From: Brucella rhizosphaerae
GTDB lineage: Bacteria > Pseudomonadota > Alphaproteobacteria > Rhizobiales > Rhizobiaceae
Length of the DNA stretch: 64,000 bases
Assembly (NCBI RefSeq): GCF_002252475.1
Contig: NZ_NNRK01000034.1
Span: forward strand, 558,001 to 622,000
Reading direction: 5' to 3'
The position numbers were made by a program, and so were the translations under genes. Below are positions 1 to 8,901 of the stretch, piece by piece (within the stretch, counting starts at the first letter, position 1; every line of letters starts with the position of its first letter). Under the pieces are notes generated by a model. That model saw only the letters and a program-made list of their open reading frames with translations. It was not told the DNA's origin and did not search any database.

Positions 1-682
1 TCCGGTGGAGCGACGGGGTGCTGCAGGCGATGACGATACATTCTACGACTGGGGTCTGTGGACCGGTGCCGTGTGGAGCGAAGCCGTTGAGGGTACCAAC
101 GGGATCGGTACATGCATTGCCGAACAGCGTGCGCTGACCATCCATCGCGATCAGCATTTTCACACCCGGAATATTGGCTTGTCCTGTACGGTTGCGCCAA
201 TTCATGACCATCAGGGTCGGTTGATGGCAGCTCTTGATGTCTCGTCGTGTCGCAGTGATCTGACGGAAGCTTTCGTGCAGCTCATCTCCGTGGCCGTTAT
301 TGATGCCGCGCGCCGGATAGAAGCCGAAAATTTCCGACAGGCTTTTCCCCAAGCGCGCATCATGCTGGCACCAAGCGCGGATCGTACCGGCGGCGCGCTG
401 ATTGCCGTCGATAAGGACGATCTGGTGATTGGTGCGACGAGGGCTGCGCGGCTTTCACTCGGTCTTACCGATGAAGCTCTTTCTACAGCACTTCCGGCTG
501 CCGATCTTTTGGGTTGGCATGCCGATCCGCGGGAGGATATGGCGGAATCCGAGCGCAGCGTTATCCTGCGGGCTATCGCTCGTTCAGACGGCAATGTTTC
601 CTCTGCTGCCAAGCTTCTTGGCATCAGTCGTGCAACGCTTCACCGCAAGCTCAATCGGCTGAAAATCATTCGTCCGAACTAA
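1..682 (+). CDS. AcoR-like transcriptional regulator (GAF plus Fis-type HTH), 5' end outside window
   Basis: The reading frame is open from the first bases, so the N-terminus is missing. The visible part starts in a GAF-like sensor region (EGTNGIGTC, then CTVAPIHDHQGRL), as in AcoR-type activators of acetoin, glycerol and alcohol metabolism. It ends in a Fis-family helix-turn-helix (SAAKLLGISRATLHRKL). The segment between them, about 110 residues, holds no Walker A, no GAFTGA and no other AAA+ motif. It therefore cannot be a standard sigma-54 activator, unless the ATPase lies upstream, which would be an unusual order. It is followed by an aldehyde dehydrogenase and an alcohol dehydrogenase on the same strand, so control of those genes is the likely role. 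The perfect inverted repeat at 706-723 is a candidate binding site. Confidence 0.8.
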   Translation, partial: PVERRGAAGDDDTFYDWGLWTGAVWSEAVEGTNGIGTCIAEQRALTIHRDQHFHTRNIGLSCTVAPIHDHQGRLMAALDVSSCRSDLTEAFVQLISVAVIDAARRIEAENFRQAFPQARIMLAPSADRTGGALIAVDKDDLVIGATRAARLSLGLTDEALSTALPAADLLGWHADPREDMAESERSVILRAIARSDGNVSSAAKLLGISRATLHRKLNRLKIIRPN

Positions 683-705
683 AATCTTCATTCGGTTTTC
701 CAAAC

Positions 706-723
706 TGTCTCATTATTGAGACA
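706..723. promoter_or_regulatory. Inverted repeat upstream of the aldehyde dehydrogenase gene, candidate activator site
   Basis: TGTCTCA and TGAGACA form perfect 7-base arms around a 4-base spacer, 105 bases before the aldehyde dehydrogenase start. Position and symmetry suit a dimeric Fis-type HTH regulator such as the product encoded just upstream. That link is inferred. No convincing -24/-12 sigma-54 promoter is visible between the repeat and the gene. Confidence 0.5.
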
Positions 724-827
724 CATTGATACAGCATAGTCATAAGTGTGGATGACTCCTCCCAAGAGCCGCGCCATCTTGAAACAATAAACGTCGTAGG
801 AGCGGCGTTGTCTTTGGGAGGAATGTC

Positions 828-2345
828 ATGAACAAGGTAGAATTTCATCGCTCCGTAAAGCCGGAGTTTGCCAAACGCTATGGCAATTTCATTGGCGGTA
901 AATGGGTAGAACCCAAGTCTGGCCGCTATTTCGACAATACATCCCCAATCAATGGTCAGGTTTTGTGCGAAGTCGCACGTTCAGATGCAGCCGATGTTGA
1001 TGCGGCGCTTGATGCAGCCCATGCAGCCAAGGATGCCTGGGGCAGAACAAGTCCGGCAGAACGCGCTGTGATCCTCAACAAGATCGCAGACCGTATGGAG
1101 GAGAACCTGCCGAAGCTTGCAGCCGCCGAAACATGGGACAATGGCAAGCCGATCCGCGAAACCACCAATGCCGATCTCCCGCTCGCAATTGACCACTTCC
1201 GTTATTTCGCTGGTGCTATCCGTGCGCAGGAAGGTGGAATTTCGGAAATCGACCATGATACGGTCGCCTATCATTTCCATGAGCCGCTGGGTGTTGTTGG
1301 TCAGATTATTCCGTGGAATTTCCCAATTCTTATGGCCGTGTGGAAACTGGCGCCAGCTCTTGCCGCGGGTAACTGCGTGGTGCTGAAGCCAGCCGAACAG
1401 ACGCCTGCATCCATCCTGGTGCTGATGGAGGTCATTGGTGATCTTCTGCCTGCCGGCGTGCTTAACGTGGTCAATGGTTTTGGTCTGGAAGCAGGCAAAC
1501 CACTGGCATCAAGTCCGCGCATTGCTAAGATCGCCTTCACCGGTGAAACGACAACCGGCCGCCTCATCATGCAATATGCCAGCCAGAATCTTATTCCGGT
1601 TACGCTGGAACTGGGTGGTAAATCGCCGAACATCTTCTTCTCCGATGTGACTGCCGAAGACGATGATTATTTCGACAAGGCCATTGAAGGCTTCGTCATG
1701 TTCGCCCTCAATCAGGGCGAAGTCTGCACCTGTCCCAGCCGCGCGCTGATCCATGAAAAGATCTATGACAAGTTCATGGAACGCGCATTGAAGCGCGTTG
1801 AAGCCATTGTTCAGGGCGATCCGCTTGATCCCGCAACCATGATCGGTGCACAGGCTTCAAGCGAGCAGCTCGAAAAGATCCTGAGTTATATCGATATCGG
1901 CAAGCAGGAAGGCGCAGAAGTACTGACTGGCGGTGGGCGCAATGAACTGGCTGGTGATCTGGCGGGAGGCTATTACGTCAAGCCAACCGTCTTCAAGGGC
2001 ACCAATAAGATGCGGATTTTCCAGGAGGAAATCTTCGGCCCTGTTGTTTCGGTCACGACCTTTAAGGATGATGCCGAAGCGCTCGCGATTGCAAATGACA
2101 CGCTTTATGGTCTTGGCGCAGGTGTATGGACGCGTGACGGCACGCGCGCCTATCGCTTTGGTCGTGCCATTCAGGCGGGCCGCGTCTGGACGAATTGCTA
2201 CCACGCCTATCCGGCCCATGCGGCGTTCGGTGGCTATAAGCAGTCGGGTATCGGTCGTGAAAATCACCTCAAGATGCTCGACCATTACCAGCAGACCAAG
2301 AACATGCTGGTGAGCTACAGCCCGAAGAAGCTCGGCTTCTTCTAA
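828..2345 (+). CDS. aldB: NAD(P)-dependent aldehyde dehydrogenase, AldB/ExaC type
   Basis: This 505-residue aldehyde dehydrogenase oxidises acetaldehyde or similar short aldehydes to acids in the cytoplasm. It closely resembles E. coli AldB, including the ends: [13 protein letters not shown] around the catalytic Cys300, [11 protein letters not shown] with the general-base Glu261, IPWNFP in the cofactor pocket, and a C-terminal YKQSGIGRE. Length is that of the family. The start at 828 follows a strong GGGAGG ribosome binding site. It sits between an AcoR-like regulator and an alcohol dehydrogenase, giving a two-step alcohol to acid route. The DUF779 gene further downstream is a common neighbour of this ALDH class. 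Confidence 0.95.
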   Translation: MNKVEFHRSVKPEFAKRYGNFIGGKWVEPKSGRYFDNTSPINGQVLCEVARSDAADVDAALDAAHAAKDAWGRTSPAERAVILNKIADRMEENLPKLAAAETWDNGKPIRETTNADLPLAIDHFRYFAGAIRAQEGGISEIDHDTVAYHFHEPLGVVGQIIPWNFPILMAVWKLAPALAAGNCVVLKPAEQTPASILVLMEVIGDLLPAGVLNVVNGFGLEAGKPLASSPRIAKIAFTGETTTGRLIMQYASQNLIPVTLELGGKSPNIFFSDVTAEDDDYFDKAIEGFVMFALNQGEVCTCPSRALIHEKIYDKFMERALKRVEAIVQGDPLDPATMIGAQASSEQLEKILSYIDIGKQEGAEVLTGGGRNELAGDLAGGYYVKPTVFKGTNKMRIFQEEIFGPVVSVTTFKDDAEALAIANDTLYGLGAGVWTRDGTRAYRFGRAIQAGRVWTNCYHAYPAHAAFGGYKQSGIGRENHLKMLDHYQQTKNMLVSYSPKKLGFF

Positions 2346-2472
2346 AAAGCGAAGGTGGTTCGTGGCTTCTGAGCCTCGGGCCGCCATTTTCCTTGCAGTT
2401 TCATCGGTACAGTACGGCCTCACTTGCACTATCAATCTGAGGCTGTTCCCCCCTGTTTCCTCCCAGGAAAGT

Positions 2473-2509
2473 GGCGGGTCGGTGTGGTTTATACCCTTGC
2501 CGGCCCGCC
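2473..2509 (+). other. Stem-loop between aldehyde and alcohol dehydrogenase genes
   Basis: GGCGGGTCGG and CCGGCCCGCC form a 10-pair stem (one G-U) with a 17-base loop. It ends about 10 bases before the ribosome binding site of the alcohol dehydrogenase. No T-tract follows, so it looks more like an mRNA stabilising or translation-modulating structure than a terminator. Confidence 0.45.
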
Positions 2510-2530
2510 CAAAAACAGAAGGAATTTCCA

Positions 2531-3565
2531 ATGGCAAAGACAATGAAAGCGGCTGTGGTCCGCGAATTCGGCAAACCACTGACAATTGACGAAGTCCCGA
2601 TTCCCCAGCCGGGAGACGGCCAGATTCAGGTGGCCATTCAGGCATCCGGCGTCTGTCATACCGATCTTCATGCCGCTGAAGGCGATTGGCCGGTGAAGCC
2701 CAACCCTCCGTTTATCCCGGGGCATGAAGGTGTTGGTTTTGTTTCGGCTGTCGGTAAAGGTGTTAAGCACGTCAAGGAAGGCGACCGCGTCGGTATTCCG
2801 TGGCTCTATACGGCCTGTGGTCATTGCGTGCATTGCCTTGGCGGCTGGGAAACGCTTTGTGAAGAGCAGCTGAACACTGGCTATTCAGTCAATGGTGGCT
2901 TCGCCGATTATGTGGTGGCCGATCCCAATTTCGTTGGCCATCTGCCAAAGAACATTGAGTTCAATGAGATCGCACCTATCCTCTGCGCAGGGGTGACCGT
3001 TTATAAAGGTCTCAAAGTCACAGACACCAAGCCCGGCGATTGGGTGGTGATTTCCGGCATTGGCGGTCTTGGCCATATGGCGGTGCAATATGCCAAAGCG
3101 ATGGGGCTCAATGTCGCCGCCGTTGATATCGATGACAAGAAGCTTGATCTCGCGCGCAGGCTCGGCGCGACCGTTACGGTCAATGCCAAGACGCATAATG
3201 ATCCGGCTGCCTACATCAAGAAAGAAACTGATGGTGGTGCTCAGGGTGTATTGGTGACAGCAGTGTCGCCCAAAGCATTTGAGCAGGCAATCGGTATGGC
3301 GGCGCGCGGCGGCACGATTGCACTCAATGGTTTGCCAGCTGGTGATTTTCCACTGTCGATTTTCAACATGGTGCTGAACGGCGTCACTGTGCGGGGCTCG
3401 ATCGTGGGTACGCGTCTTGATCTGCAGGAATCGATCGATTTTGCCGCCGATGGCAAGGTAAAGGCGACCATCCGCACGGATAAGATCGACAATATCAATG
3501 CAATATTTGATGAAATGCGCGCCGGTCAGATTGAAGGCCGTGTCGTGATGGACCTGACGCAATAG
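2531..3565 (+). CDS. adhP: Zinc-dependent alcohol dehydrogenase, AdhP type
   Basis: This 344-residue medium-chain alcohol dehydrogenase interconverts primary alcohols and aldehydes with NAD. Catalytic zinc ligands are Cys42 (GVCHTD), His65-Glu66 (GHE) and Cys152. The structural zinc site is Cys96, Cys99, Cys102 and Cys110. The Rossmann motif GIGGLGHMA lies near residue 177. The start was set at 2531, where [10 protein letters not shown] matches the family N-terminus and an AGAAGGAA ribosome binding site precedes it. The frame is open 20 codons further up, but that stretch contains the stem-loop and is not family-like. With the upstream aldehyde dehydrogenase it forms an ethanol-oxidising unit. 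Confidence 0.94.
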   Translation: MAKTMKAAVVREFGKPLTIDEVPIPQPGDGQIQVAIQASGVCHTDLHAAEGDWPVKPNPPFIPGHEGVGFVSAVGKGVKHVKEGDRVGIPWLYTACGHCVHCLGGWETLCEEQLNTGYSVNGGFADYVVADPNFVGHLPKNIEFNEIAPILCAGVTVYKGLKVTDTKPGDWVVISGIGGLGHMAVQYAKAMGLNVAAVDIDDKKLDLARRLGATVTVNAKTHNDPAAYIKKETDGGAQGVLVTAVSPKAFEQAIGMAARGGTIALNGLPAGDFPLSIFNMVLNGVTVRGSIVGTRLDLQESIDFAADGKVKATIRTDKIDNINAIFDEMRAGQIEGRVVMDLTQ

Positions 3566-3579
3566 TCGGTTCATAATAA

Positions 3580-3627
3580 CGCATGTCTCCCAAAAGCGGG
3601 AACCGTTTTTCGGTTAAAGACATGCGT
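3580..3627. repeat. Dispersed intergenic palindrome, type A, copy 1
   Basis: The ends GCATGTC and GACATGC are complementary, and the interior shares a core resembling AAAAGTGGGAACCGGTTTT with six other intergenic sites in this window. It looks like a non-coding REP/RIME-like element of Rhizobiales. It starts 14 bases after the adhP stop. Confidence 0.75.
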
Positions 3628-3641
3628 AAAAGCAAAGAAAT

Positions 3642-3671
3642 AAAGCCGCCGTAGTGATGCGGCGGCTTTTT
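3642..3671 (+). terminator. Intrinsic terminator between adhP and the DUF779 gene
   Basis: AAAGCCGCC and GGCGGCTTT form a 9-pair stem around a 10-base loop, followed by a run of T. It lies 17 bases before the DUF779 start, so that gene is either expressed by readthrough or from a signal I cannot see. Confidence 0.8.
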
Positions 3672-3688
3672 CATGGGAGGAGAAAACC

Positions 3689-4036
3689 ATGGCACAGCTT
3701 GCACAAGAACAACAGGTTACTGCGACTGACGCAGCACTTGAACTCATAAAAGAACTGCAGGCCGAATATGGGCCGATCATGTTTCATCAGTCTGGCGGTT
3801 GCTGCGATGGTTCCTCGCCCATGTGTTATCCGCAAGGCGACTTGCTGTTGTCTGATGCCGATGTGAAGCTTGGCGAGATTGGTGGCGCCCCATTTTATAT
3901 CAGTGGCTCGCAATACGAGGCCTGGAAGCATACCGAGCTGATCATAGATGTTGTGCCGGGGCGCGGCGGTATGTTCTCGCTCGATAATGGCCGTGAAAAA
4001 CGCTTTCTTACCCGCTCCAGAATATGCACGATTTAA
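3689..4036 (+). CDS. DUF779 family protein
   Basis: A 115-residue protein of the DUF779 family, commonly found beside acetaldehyde/aldehyde dehydrogenases of the type at 828. No biochemical role is established that I know of. The central motif GGCCDGSSPMCYPQGD has three cysteines that could bind a metal or form a redox centre. There is no signal peptide or membrane segment. A good ribosome binding site (GGGAGGAG) precedes the start. An intrinsic terminator immediately upstream separates it from adhP, while its own ribosome binding site is strong. Confidence 0.88.
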   Translation: MAQLAQEQQVTATDAALELIKELQAEYGPIMFHQSGGCCDGSSPMCYPQGDLLLSDADVKLGEIGGAPFYISGSQYEAWKHTELIIDVVPGRGGMFSLDNGREKRFLTRSRICTI

Positions 4037-4037
4037 A

Positions 4038-4117
4038 GCATGTCTTCCAAAGAGGGGCACCGGTTTTGGGGATAAAGACATGCGTAAAAACAATAGTTAA
4101 AGCGCATCGCGCTTTAG
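4038..4117. repeat. Bipartite intergenic repeat, type A plus type B, copy 2
   Basis: The type A palindrome (GCATGTC to GACATGC, 4038-4083) is followed by a short palindrome, AAAGCGC-ATC-GCGCTTT, ending at about 4117. The same A-then-B order recurs at 49716-49817 and, inverted, at 35053-35152. It is non-coding. Confidence 0.72.
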
Positions 4118-4187
4118 CGCTTTGCGTTGATAGGCAAAGCAGCTAGGTAAAATATCGGGAATACCGGGGAGAGAGTACATAACGGCC

Positions 4188-5213
4188 ATGGCCGCATCCA
4201 ATAATAAAAGAGCGACAATCCATGATGTGGCACGTCTCGCTGGCGTGTCGATCAAGACAGTTTCAAGGGTCTATAATGATGAGCCCAATGTACGCGATGC
4301 GATCCGCGAGCGTGTAAGGGAAGCGGGAGCAGAGCTGCGCTATCGCCCCAATGCGGCAGCGCGCAATCTGGTTGAAAGACGCTCGCACCTCATTGGGCTT
4401 TTCTTTGAAAATCCAAGTCATAGCTATGTTACGGAATTGCAGAACGGTGCGCTGGATCGTCTGCGCGGCACCCGTTACCGACTGCTGATATTTCCGGTCG
4501 AAAACCGGGCCGATATTCGTGGTTCGCTGATTGAAACTGCACATGCTTCCGGGCTTGATGGAATTATCGTCACGCCCCCCATGTCAGATGATCCCGAGAT
4601 TTTGCAGGAACTGACTGCTTCAGCCATGCCTTTTTCGCGTGTGGCCGGTGATTTTAACGTGCACCCGACCGACAGTGTGGCGATTGACGACGAAGCCGCC
4701 ACCGTCGATTTGATGGACTACCTTCTCAAGCAAGGCCATACGAGGATTGCCATTGTTATTGGCGACCTGACGCATCGTTCGGCGCAATTACGACTTGAGG
4801 GCTATCGGCGGATGCTCGATGAGGCAGGCATTGAGCACAATCCCGATTATGAGGTTGGGGGCGGCTTTAGTTTCGCCAGCGGATTGACCGCAGGCAGAAA
4901 ACTGATGGCGCTGCAAAAAAGGCCAACGGCCATTTTCGCTTCCAATGATGATATGGCGGCAGCCGTTCTGCAGATTGCTTATGACTATAAGCTGGACGTG
5001 CCCGGTGACCTGACCATTGTGGGCTTTGATGACAGTGCTATCGCCAGCATGGTTTCGCCGCAAATCACCACCGTTCGTCAGCCTATACGCGAGATGACCC
5101 GTGATGCCGTGGATATGCTTTTGCAGCAGATCGAGAGCGGCGAGGCGTCGCCTTCACGCCACGTCGAATACAAGCTGATTATCCGTCAGTCTTCCGGCAA
5201 AGCGGCAGAATAA
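4188..5213 (+). CDS. LacI family transcriptional regulator
   Basis: A 341-residue regulator with an N-terminal LacI helix-turn-helix (ATIHDVARLAGVSIKTVSRV) and a periplasmic-binding-protein-like effector domain. The latter has typical late motifs (FASNDDMAAAVLQ, VGFDDSAIASMVSPQITTV). Length is standard. The start follows a GGGGAGAGAG ribosome binding site. No sugar transport or catabolic operon is adjacent: upstream is the DUF779 gene, and downstream is a convergent exporter gene across a terminator. The regulated genes and the effector therefore cannot be named. The nearest sugar locus in this window is 25 kb away and has its own IclR regulator. Confidence 0.92.
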   Translation: MAASNNKRATIHDVARLAGVSIKTVSRVYNDEPNVRDAIRERVREAGAELRYRPNAAARNLVERRSHLIGLFFENPSHSYVTELQNGALDRLRGTRYRLLIFPVENRADIRGSLIETAHASGLDGIIVTPPMSDDPEILQELTASAMPFSRVAGDFNVHPTDSVAIDDEAATVDLMDYLLKQGHTRIAIVIGDLTHRSAQLRLEGYRRMLDEAGIEHNPDYEVGGGFSFASGLTAGRKLMALQKRPTAIFASNDDMAAAVLQIAYDYKLDVPGDLTIVGFDDSAIASMVSPQITTVRQPIREMTRDAVDMLLQQIESGEASPSRHVEYKLIIRQSSGKAAE

Positions 5214-5214
5214 A

Positions 5215-5248
5215 AAAGGGGCCGGTAATTCCGGCCCCTTTCGTTTTT
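5215..5248. terminator. Bidirectional terminator between lacI-type gene and ABC exporter
   Basis: AAAGGGGCCGG and CCGGCCCCTTT pair around TAATT and are followed by GTTTTT. It serves the plus-strand regulator and probably the convergent exporter gene. Confidence 0.85.
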
Positions 5249-7055
5249 AAGACGGAAGAACATCTTCCAGTCCCTTAGTCAGTTCCAGCGCTTGCCGTTC
5301 GAACATGCGGCGATAAATACCGCCCGGCTTACGGATAAGCGCATCGTGATCGCCTTCTTCAAGGATTTCGCCCTTGTCGAAGACCAGAAGCCGGTCAAGC
5401 GCACGAACCGTCGAAAGCCTGTGTGCAATGACAAGCGTTGTACGGCCAATCATCAGCCGTTCCATTGCCTGCTGGATCAGCAATTCCGATTCTGAATCAA
5501 GGCTCGAAGTTGCCTCATCCAGAATAAGGATCGGTGCGTCTGCCAGAAACGCACGGGCAATCGCCACACGCTGACGTTCACCACCAGAAAGCTTCACACC
5601 ACGTTCGCCAACAAGCGTTGCATAGCCCTTTGGCAGACGCATGATGAAGTCATGCGCACTGGCAAGCATTGCCGCATGCTCAATCTCGGCCTGTGTTGCG
5701 CCGGGACGGGCATAAGCAATGTTTTCAGCCAGCGTCCGGTGAAACAGGATTGGCTCCTGCTGCACGATGGCAATCTGTGAACGCAGCGAAGCCTGTGTGA
5801 CTTCTGCAATGTTCTGGTCGTCGATCTTAATGGCACCGCCACTGACATCGTAAAGACGCTGGATAAGCTTGACGAATGTCGTCTTGCCCGAACCTGAATG
5901 ACCGACCAGACCAACCCGTTCGCCGGCTTCGATCTTGACCGAGAAGTCGCGATAAAGCGCTGCTGCGTGGTTGCCGTAATGGAAGGTGACGTTATCGAAT
6001 GTGATTTCGCCATTTCCAATCTTGATTGCAGATGCACCGGGCCTGTCGGCAATGCCATAAGGCTCGGCTTCGATCTGAACCAGTTCTTCCATATCGTTGA
6101 CCGAACGTTGCAGGTTGCGGATATGCATACCCACATCGCGCAGATAGCCTTGCAACATGAAGAACGCGGTCAGAACGAAGGTGATATCACCCGCCGTTGC
6201 TTTACCCTGGCTCCACAGATAGAGCGCAAAAGCAATGACCACGCCGCGCATGACCAGCAGATTTGCACCCTGAATGAAGCCGTTCAGTGTACCAATCAGC
6301 CATGTACGGCGTGTACGGCCGCGCCACTTGGTGACGACCTTTGCCAGACGCGCATCTTCACGACCTTCAGCACCGAAAGCCTTAACAACGGCATTACACG
6401 AAATGGCATCGGCCAAAGCGCCGCCCATGCGTGTATCCCAGCTGTTGGCAAGCGTTGCTGCAGGTGCAACAAAGCCCAGCGAAATCACGATCGTGCAGAC
6501 GATGAAAAGCACCGAGCCGATTGCAACCAGAAAGCCCATCATAGGCCAATACCACGATAGCAGAGCAACCGAGCCTAGCAACATCAGTATAGACGGCAGC
6601 AGTGCGACGATCAGCGTGTCATTGAGCAAGTCGAGCGCCCACATGGCGCGCGAAACCTTACGCACTGTCGATCCCGCAAAGGCATTGGCATGCCAATCGG
6701 TTGAAAACCGTTGCAGCCTGCGGAACGAGCTTGCTGCCATGTCACTCATGATCTTCAGTGTGAAGTCTGTGATAACATAGAAGGTCAGCTGACGTGTTAT
6801 GAGCGCGACTGCGCCTAACACAAGCAGAACGATCAGGGCCTCGATTGCGGCGTTCCATGCGTTGTCGCCGCTAAGCGAAAGCGCATCGACCAGCCGCCCG
6901 GAATAGAGCGGGGTCAAAACATCTGCGGCTGTTGCAAGCAGCATGCCGATAATCATCAGCGACAGCCGCACGGGCTGACTTCGCCAGTGGCTGAAAGTGT
7001 AGCCAAGGACATTGCGGAACGCAGGTCCCCGGAAATCTATACGAAACCGAGTCAT
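5247..7055 (-). CDS. ABC exporter, fused permease-ATPase (MsbA/MDR-like half transporter)
   Basis: A 602-residue half transporter with about six membrane helices, then a nucleotide-binding domain: Walker A GHSGSGKT near residue 385, signature LSGGERQR near 490, Walker B ILILDEATSSLD near 510, and the switch histidine in VIAHRLSTV. It acts as a dimer exporting a lipid, drug or peptide; the substrate cannot be told from sequence. The frame is open to 7166, but the 37 extra codons overlap a type A intergenic repeat (7103-7147). The start was therefore set at the ATG at 7055, where the protein begins MTRFRIDFRGP. Its ribosome binding site is weak. Confidence 0.87.
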   Translation of the reverse strand: MTRFRIDFRGPAFRNVLGYTFSHWRSQPVRLSLMIIGMLLATAADVLTPLYSGRLVDALSLSGDNAWNAAIEALIVLLVLGAVALITRQLTFYVITDFTLKIMSDMAASSFRRLQRFSTDWHANAFAGSTVRKVSRAMWALDLLNDTLIVALLPSILMLLGSVALLSWYWPMMGFLVAIGSVLFIVCTIVISLGFVAPAATLANSWDTRMGGALADAISCNAVVKAFGAEGREDARLAKVVTKWRGRTRRTWLIGTLNGFIQGANLLVMRGVVIAFALYLWSQGKATAGDITFVLTAFFMLQGYLRDVGMHIRNLQRSVNDMEELVQIEAEPYGIADRPGASAIKIGNGEITFDNVTFHYGNHAAALYRDFSVKIEAGERVGLVGHSGSGKTTFVKLIQRLYDVSGGAIKIDDQNIAEVTQASLRSQIAIVQQEPILFHRTLAENIAYARPGATQAEIEHAAMLASAHDFIMRLPKGYATLVGERGVKLSGGERQRVAIARAFLADAPILILDEATSSLDSESELLIQQAMERLMIGRTTLVIAHRLSTVRALDRLLVFDKGEILEEGDHDALIRKPGGIYRRMFERQALELTKGLEDVLPS

Positions 7056-7438
7056 ATGAATAATACCAGCCCGCACAAAGACGGATTCCGGTTCCTTTAA
7101 AAGCATTTCCAGCAAAAGTGCGAAGCGGTTTTGCGTCGGACAATGCGTGAAACGAAGATAAAACAAGCAGCCGGTGAGGGCTGCAGCAAATTTGGAAGTT
7201 TTTAGGAATACGCCCTTTTAGGGAGGGCGGTCAGGCCTTAGCCTGAATTGCGGGCCAAAGACTTAAAGCTTGGAAGCGCCCGCGCAAACACCGGGCACCG
7301 ACGGAAATGGATAGACACGCATCTCATACCTCTTGCCAGTGTTGCAGATGCGTGCACAATAAATGAGCAAATGTTTTTGCCAAGTGGCAAAATGTAAATT
7401 TTTGTTTTCACCACCTTGAGTGTGGCAAAAATACCAGC
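7056..7438. other. 383-base gap with several palindromes, no gene found
   Basis: The gap lies between thiX (stop at 7439) and the exporter (start at 7055), both minus strand. Besides the type A repeat at 7103-7147, it holds small stems near 7210-7245 (CGCCC/GGGCG and TCAGGC/GCCTGA). It also holds TTTTGCCA-AG-TGGCAAAA at 7375-7392, with another TGGCAAAA at 7423. The missing ATPase of the thiX/thiY transporter is not here. The one frame that spans part of the gap has no family character. Confidence 0.6.
7103..7147. repeat. Dispersed intergenic palindrome, type A, copy 3
   Basis: GCATT...AATGC ends enclose a core, AAAAGTGCGAAGCGGTTTT, which matches the type A family. It lies in the leader of the ABC exporter gene and argues against the longer start of that gene. 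Confidence 0.65.
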
Positions 7439-8209
7439 TTATATTTTTCTGGGCCAAGCCGCGAGCTTACGCGAAAAATGCGAAATGGTTGCGTGCAGCA
7501 ACATCGTGAAGGCAGCTAACACAAACAGGCTGGCGAACATAAGATCGACCTTGGCGCGACCGTTGGCTAGAAGCATCAGATAGCCAAGTCCCCTTGATGC
7601 GCCCACCCATTCGCCCACAACGGCACCGATCGGCGCATAGACTGCAGCAAGGCTGAGGCCCGAGGCAAGTGATGGGAAGGCCGCAGGAATGCGCACGCGA
7701 AACAGAATATGCGTCCGTTTAGCGCCCAGATTTTCGGCTGCGTTGATAAGGGTTTGATCCGTGCGCTGCATACCGTCCAAAAAGGTGGAAACGACCGGGA
7801 AAAAGATCATCAGAATGGCGACAGCGATTTTTGATGCCGGGCCGTAGCCGAGCCATAGCGTGAGGATTGGAGCGAGTGCGAAAATCGGGATGGCCTGGCT
7901 GAATACCATGATGGGCATGACCAGTCTTTGCGCAAGCGGCGACATCATCAGGCCAATGGCGGTCAGTACGCCAATGGCGCTGCCAAGAAAAAGCCCGCCC
8001 AGCACTTCGCCAAAGGTCACAATCGCATTGTCTGCAATCAGTTGAGCATTGCTGAAAAGTGCTTTTACAACATCAAGCGGACCGGGCAGGATGAAGCGCG
8101 GCATCTGCCAGATACTCACCACAGCCTGCCAAAGTGCCAGCACCACAAACGCCGACAGAAATCCGTCGGCGATGCGTTTTTTACGGGAGCGAGAAACTAC
8201 GCTCGTCAC
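7439..8209 (-). CDS. thiX: ABC transporter permease for thiamine-precursor uptake (ThiX)
   Basis: A 256-residue inner-membrane permease of the BPD_transp_1/SsuC type, with about six helices and an EAA loop (AAENLGAKRTHILFRVRIP). It is the last gene of the TPP-riboswitch operon. It overlaps tenA by the GTGA arrangement, so its start is GTG at 8209. By family and context it pairs with ThiY to import a hydroxymethylpyrimidine precursor such as formylaminopyrimidine. No ATPase gene follows it within the 383-base gap, so the energising subunit must be encoded elsewhere or shared. Confidence 0.88.
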   Translation of the reverse strand: MTSVVSRSRKKRIADGFLSAFVVLALWQAVVSIWQMPRFILPGPLDVVKALFSNAQLIADNAIVTFGEVLGGLFLGSAIGVLTAIGLMMSPLAQRLVMPIMVFSQAIPIFALAPILTLWLGYGPASKIAVAILMIFFPVVSTFLDGMQRTDQTLINAAENLGAKRTHILFRVRIPAAFPSLASGLSLAAVYAPIGAVVGEWVGASRGLGYLMLLANGRAKVDLMFASLFVLAAFTMLLHATISHFSRKLAAWPRKI

Positions 8210-8901
8210 TTTGCTTTTAGCCCCATGCTCCAGAAGTCTGCTTCAAGCCTGCTTGCGGTTGCAAAAATCTGGCAGAGCTTTGGCCAGCGTGGGCTGCTCT
8301 CAAAATCTGTACCAATGCGATCTTTGGCGGCCTGATCAAAAAGCTTGCCCACCGTGTGGCACATCTCCTGATAATCGGCGCCTGCATAGGTGTCTATCCA
8401 TTCCTGATAAGGCGTGTCAGCCTTTGCCATAGCGGCAAGATTGATCCCGATTTCACCATAACCATGTGCGCAAGGCACAAGGGCGGTCAGCAAATCAAGG
8501 AAGTCGCCCGCCTGTCCGCAATCCAGCACATAACGCGTATAGGCCAGGTTTTCCGGCTCTTCCCGCGTGGTGTAGAGGTCATCTTCGCTGATGCCTTCGC
8601 GTGCGCAGATGCCGACATGGAGTGGCAATTCGGTGACCGCCAGCCCATGCATGATTTCAGCGCAAAGCCGCGTTTCCTGCAAGCTGCCTGCCTTCACCAC
8701 GCCAAGCGCAAAGGCGCGGGCATAGTGATGCAGATAAACATAATCCTGTCTGAGATAGTGCAGGAAAGCCGATTTTGGCAGCGTGCCATCGCCAAGCCCG
8801 CGCACGAATTCATGATCGATATAGGGCTTCCAGTCATCAAGTGTTGCGGCACGCAGACGGGTGAAAAGTTCAGACGAATAATGCGGTTGTGGGATCGTCA
8901 T
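8206..8901 (-). CDS. tenA: Aminopyrimidine aminohydrolase TenA
   Basis: A 231-residue TenA (TenA_C type) that hydrolyses aminopyrimidine breakdown products of thiamine to hydroxymethylpyrimidine for reuse. Family active-site residues are visible: Asp53 in LRQDYVYL, Cys144 in LVPCAHGYGEIG and Glu220 in ASRLEADFW. The start overlaps the thiY stop (ATGA). Placement between thiY and thiX supports a salvage role. YlmB, which deformylates the transported compound in the Bacillus pathway, is not encoded in this window. Confidence 0.93.
   Translation of the reverse strand: MTIPQPHYSSELFTRLRAATLDDWKPYIDHEFVRGLGDGTLPKSAFLHYLRQDYVYLHHYARAFALGVVKAGSLQETRLCAEIMHGLAVTELPLHVGICAREGISEDDLYTTREEPENLAYTRYVLDCGQAGDFLDLLTALVPCAHGYGEIGINLAAMAKADTPYQEWIDTYAGADYQEMCHTVGKLFDQAAKDRIGTDFESSPRWPKLCQIFATASRLEADFWSMGLKAK

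Noticed and set aside
724-827. A sigma-54 promoter for the aldehyde dehydrogenase
   Set aside because: An AcoR-like regulator suggested one, but no GG-N10-GC pair with a proper context is visible, and the regulator shows no AAA+ domain.
2362-2589. A 75-codon frame between the aldehyde and alcohol dehydrogenase genes
   Set aside because: It runs into the adhP start in a different frame and includes the intergenic stem-loop; no ribosome binding site.
7263-7457. A 64-codon minus-strand frame in the gap after thiX
   Set aside because: It overlaps the thiX stop region and palindromes, has no ribosome binding site and resembles no family.
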